From: Salinilacustrithrix sp034522155
GTDB taxonomy: Bacteria > Actinomycetota > Acidimicrobiia > Acidimicrobiales > Salinilacustritrichaceae
Direction of reading: 5' to 3'
Assembly: GCA_034522155.1 (NCBI GenBank)
Contig: JAXHLP010000006.1
Span: 310,001 to 374,000 of the forward strand
DNA length: 64,000 bases
The position numbers were made by a program, and so were the translations under genes. The first letter of the stretch is position 1; every line of letters starts with the position of its first letter. Below, one piece after another: positions 62,858 through 64,000 of this stretch. The notes below the pieces were generated by a model. It saw only the letters and a list, made by a program, of their open reading frames with translations. It was not told the origin of the DNA and searched no databases.

Positions 62858-64000
62858 GACGACGACCCCTCGCTGTCTGGGCTGTCGTTGTCTGGGCTGT
62901 CGTTGTCTGGGCTGTCGTTGTCTGGGCTCTGGTCCTGCACGTGCTCCTGCACGGCGTTCATGATCGCCTGGCCGGCCCGACCGAACAGCTCGTTGCGCTT
63001 GTCGGTCGCCCACTCGTGCGACGCGCGGGGCGAGGCGAGCTGGCCCTGGAAGTGCGGCATGACCTCTCGGGCGAACAGCCGGTACGACTCGATCGTGCGC
63101 TCCGGCGGAGCCCAGTCGTGGCCGAGCAGCAGGAACGCGCCGAACCCGCCGGACTGGTCGAGCAGGCCCTCGATGTACTCGATGGCGTCGTCGGGCGTCC
63201 CGATCACGACGTTGCCCCCGCCGCCCTCGGCGTAGGCCTCGACGAAGTCGCGCTCGCTGGTCGAACCCTCGGTGACCTCGTTGGCGAGCGGGACGAATCC
63301 GGCGCCGCCGCCGAAGTAGTCGGCGAAGTCGCGCAGGCCGTAGGTGCAGTCCTCGATGGCCTGCTCACGTGTCTCGGCCAGGTGCATCGTGCCCAGCACA
63401 CGCCAGTTCTGACGGTCGGGTTCCTTGTTCCCGGCCTTGGAGGCCATGTCCTCGACGACCTGCCACGCCTTGCCGATGGCGGCGAAGCCCTCCTCGACCA
63501 CCGACATCGACAGCGACAGCAGCGACACGTCGTGCGTGCCGGCCAGTCGCGGACCGGACGGCGAGACCATCGCGGCGACGGCGACCTCGAAGTGCGGGTG
63601 GCTGTAGGGCCGGTACTGGAGCCTGGCGTCGCGGAGCGTGAACCAGTCGGTCTCCCGGGTCACGGGCTCGTCGGAGCGCAGCAGGGCGAGGATCGCCTCG
63701 AGCGACTCCTCCATCATCCGCCGCTGGTCGACCGGGTCGATGCCCAGCATGTACGCGTCGGTGGGCAGCGCGCCGGGGCCGGTGCCGAAGATGACCCGGC
63801 CGCGGGTGAGGTGGTCGAGCAGGACCATCCGGTCGGCGACCATGAGCGGGTGGTGGTAGGGCAGCGACACGACCCCGGTGCCGAACCTGATGTGCTTGGT
63901 GCGCTCGGCGGCGGCGGCGATGAACACCTCCGGGCACGGGATGAGCTCGTAGCCGCCCGAGTGGTGCTCGCCGAACCACACCTCGTCGAAGCCGAACCGG
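62854..64000 (-). CDS. LLM-class flavin-dependent oxidoreductase (5' end outside window)
   Basis: The frame is open to the window end (FDEVWFGEHHSGGYELIPCP), so the start codon lies to the right. TGVVSLPYHHPLMVADRMVL, GRVIFGTGPGALPTDAYMLG and VIGTPDDAIEYIEGLLDQ are luciferase-like monooxygenase segments; such enzymes use FMNH2 or F420. The tail repeats SPDND three times before SPDSEGSSS, encoded by a tandem 15-base DNA repeat. It is coupled to the downstream zinc alcohol dehydrogenase gene. Confidence 0.9.
   Translation of the reverse strand, partial: RFGFDEVWFGEHHSGGYELIPCPEVFIAAAAERTKHIRFGTGVVSLPYHHPLMVADRMVLLDHLTRGRVIFGTGPGALPTDAYMLGIDPVDQRRMMEESLEAILALLRSDEPVTRETDWFTLRDARLQYRPYSHPHFEVAVAAMVSPSGPRLAGTHDVSLLSLSMSVVEEGFAAIGKAWQVVEDMASKAGNKEPDRQNWRVLGTMHLAETREQAIEDCTYGLRDFADYFGGGAGFVPLANEVTEGSTSERDFVEAYAEGGGGNVVIGTPDDAIEYIEGLLDQSGGFGAFLLLGHDWAPPERTIESYRLFAREVMPHFQGQLASPRASHEWATDKRNELFGRAGQAIMNAVQEHVQDQSPDNDSPDNDSPDNDSPDSEGSSS
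62874..62930. repeat. Tandem 15-base repeat in the LLM oxidoreductase tail
   Basis: The unit GGGCTGTCGTTGTCT occurs nearly four times in a row and encodes Ser-Pro-Asp-Asn-Asp units at the protein C-terminus. Whole-codon length keeps the frame when copies are gained or lost. Confidence 0.85.

Noticed and set aside
62874..62930. Short CRISPR-like array
   Set aside because: The repeats are contiguous 15-mers without spacers and lie in frame inside a coding region. No cas genes are in the window.

Overview
The window is high-GC DNA with many GTG starts, tight ATGA/GTGA overlaps and actinobacterial family content (DUF501 next to Ppx, CadI with an ArsR, an F420/FMN-type LLM oxidoreductase, MMPL transporters, a carotenoid oxygenase). 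I infer a high-GC actinobacterium, possibly of the Acidimicrobiia. No rRNA or marker gene here proves the class.

Left flank (1-25.0 kb) is clean, densely packed chromosome: tldD/tldE, uppP, a SAF-domain protein, an MTA phosphorylase, an FmdB zinc ribbon, galU and moeA. A maturation set for molybdenum hydroxylases follows (MoxR and VWA proteins like CoxD/CoxE, two XdhC/CoxI-type proteins, a MobA-like nucleotidyltransferase, CoxG), with a carotenoid oxygenase inside it. Then come DUF501, ppx, an aminotransferase, a divergent marR/yceI pair with visible operators, lipid genes, an MFS exporter and a PD-(D/E)XK nuclease.

The middle (25.0-48.4 kb) is accessory and differs in quality. Nearly every gene is broken by single-base insertions or deletions, while the flanks are intact. 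It starts around a tRNA-Leu(UAA) gene whose 3' half recurs at 26.9 kb and 39.1 kb as direct repeats. This is the signature of integration at a tRNA gene and marks a small cassette (25.8-26.9 kb) and a larger island (26.9-39.1 kb). The larger island carries a DUF3800-like gene, VapBC, an RHH/Doc module, an MMPL exporter with a divergent NarL-type two-component system, and an arsenic operon arsR-acr3-arsC-arsD-arsA. ArsD there appears fused to a carboxymuconolactone-decarboxylase-like domain. No integrase is visible. From 39.2 to 48.4 kb lie a VCBS-repeat/M15 peptidase, a DUF389 membrane protein, a solute-binding lipoprotein, DUF402, PPK2, an RND/HAE3 exporter and a YrhK-like protein.

Right flank (48.4-64 kb) is clean again. 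An alpha/beta hydrolase remnant sits at the border. Next is a minus-strand operon that reads as ectoine breakdown (M24 ectoine hydrolase, M20 deacetylase candidate, diaminobutyrate transaminase, aldehyde dehydrogenase). A YdjGHI-like module (SPFH, zinc ribbon, membrane coiled coil) follows, then CapA, an SDR, an acyl-CoA dehydrogenase, a cyclic-nucleotide-binding protein, a CadI/ArsR pair with an inverted repeat, a zinc alcohol dehydrogenase and an LLM oxidoreductase cut by the window end.

In the middle block the gene boundaries are reconstructed across frames, so protein-level statements there are less certain than elsewhere.
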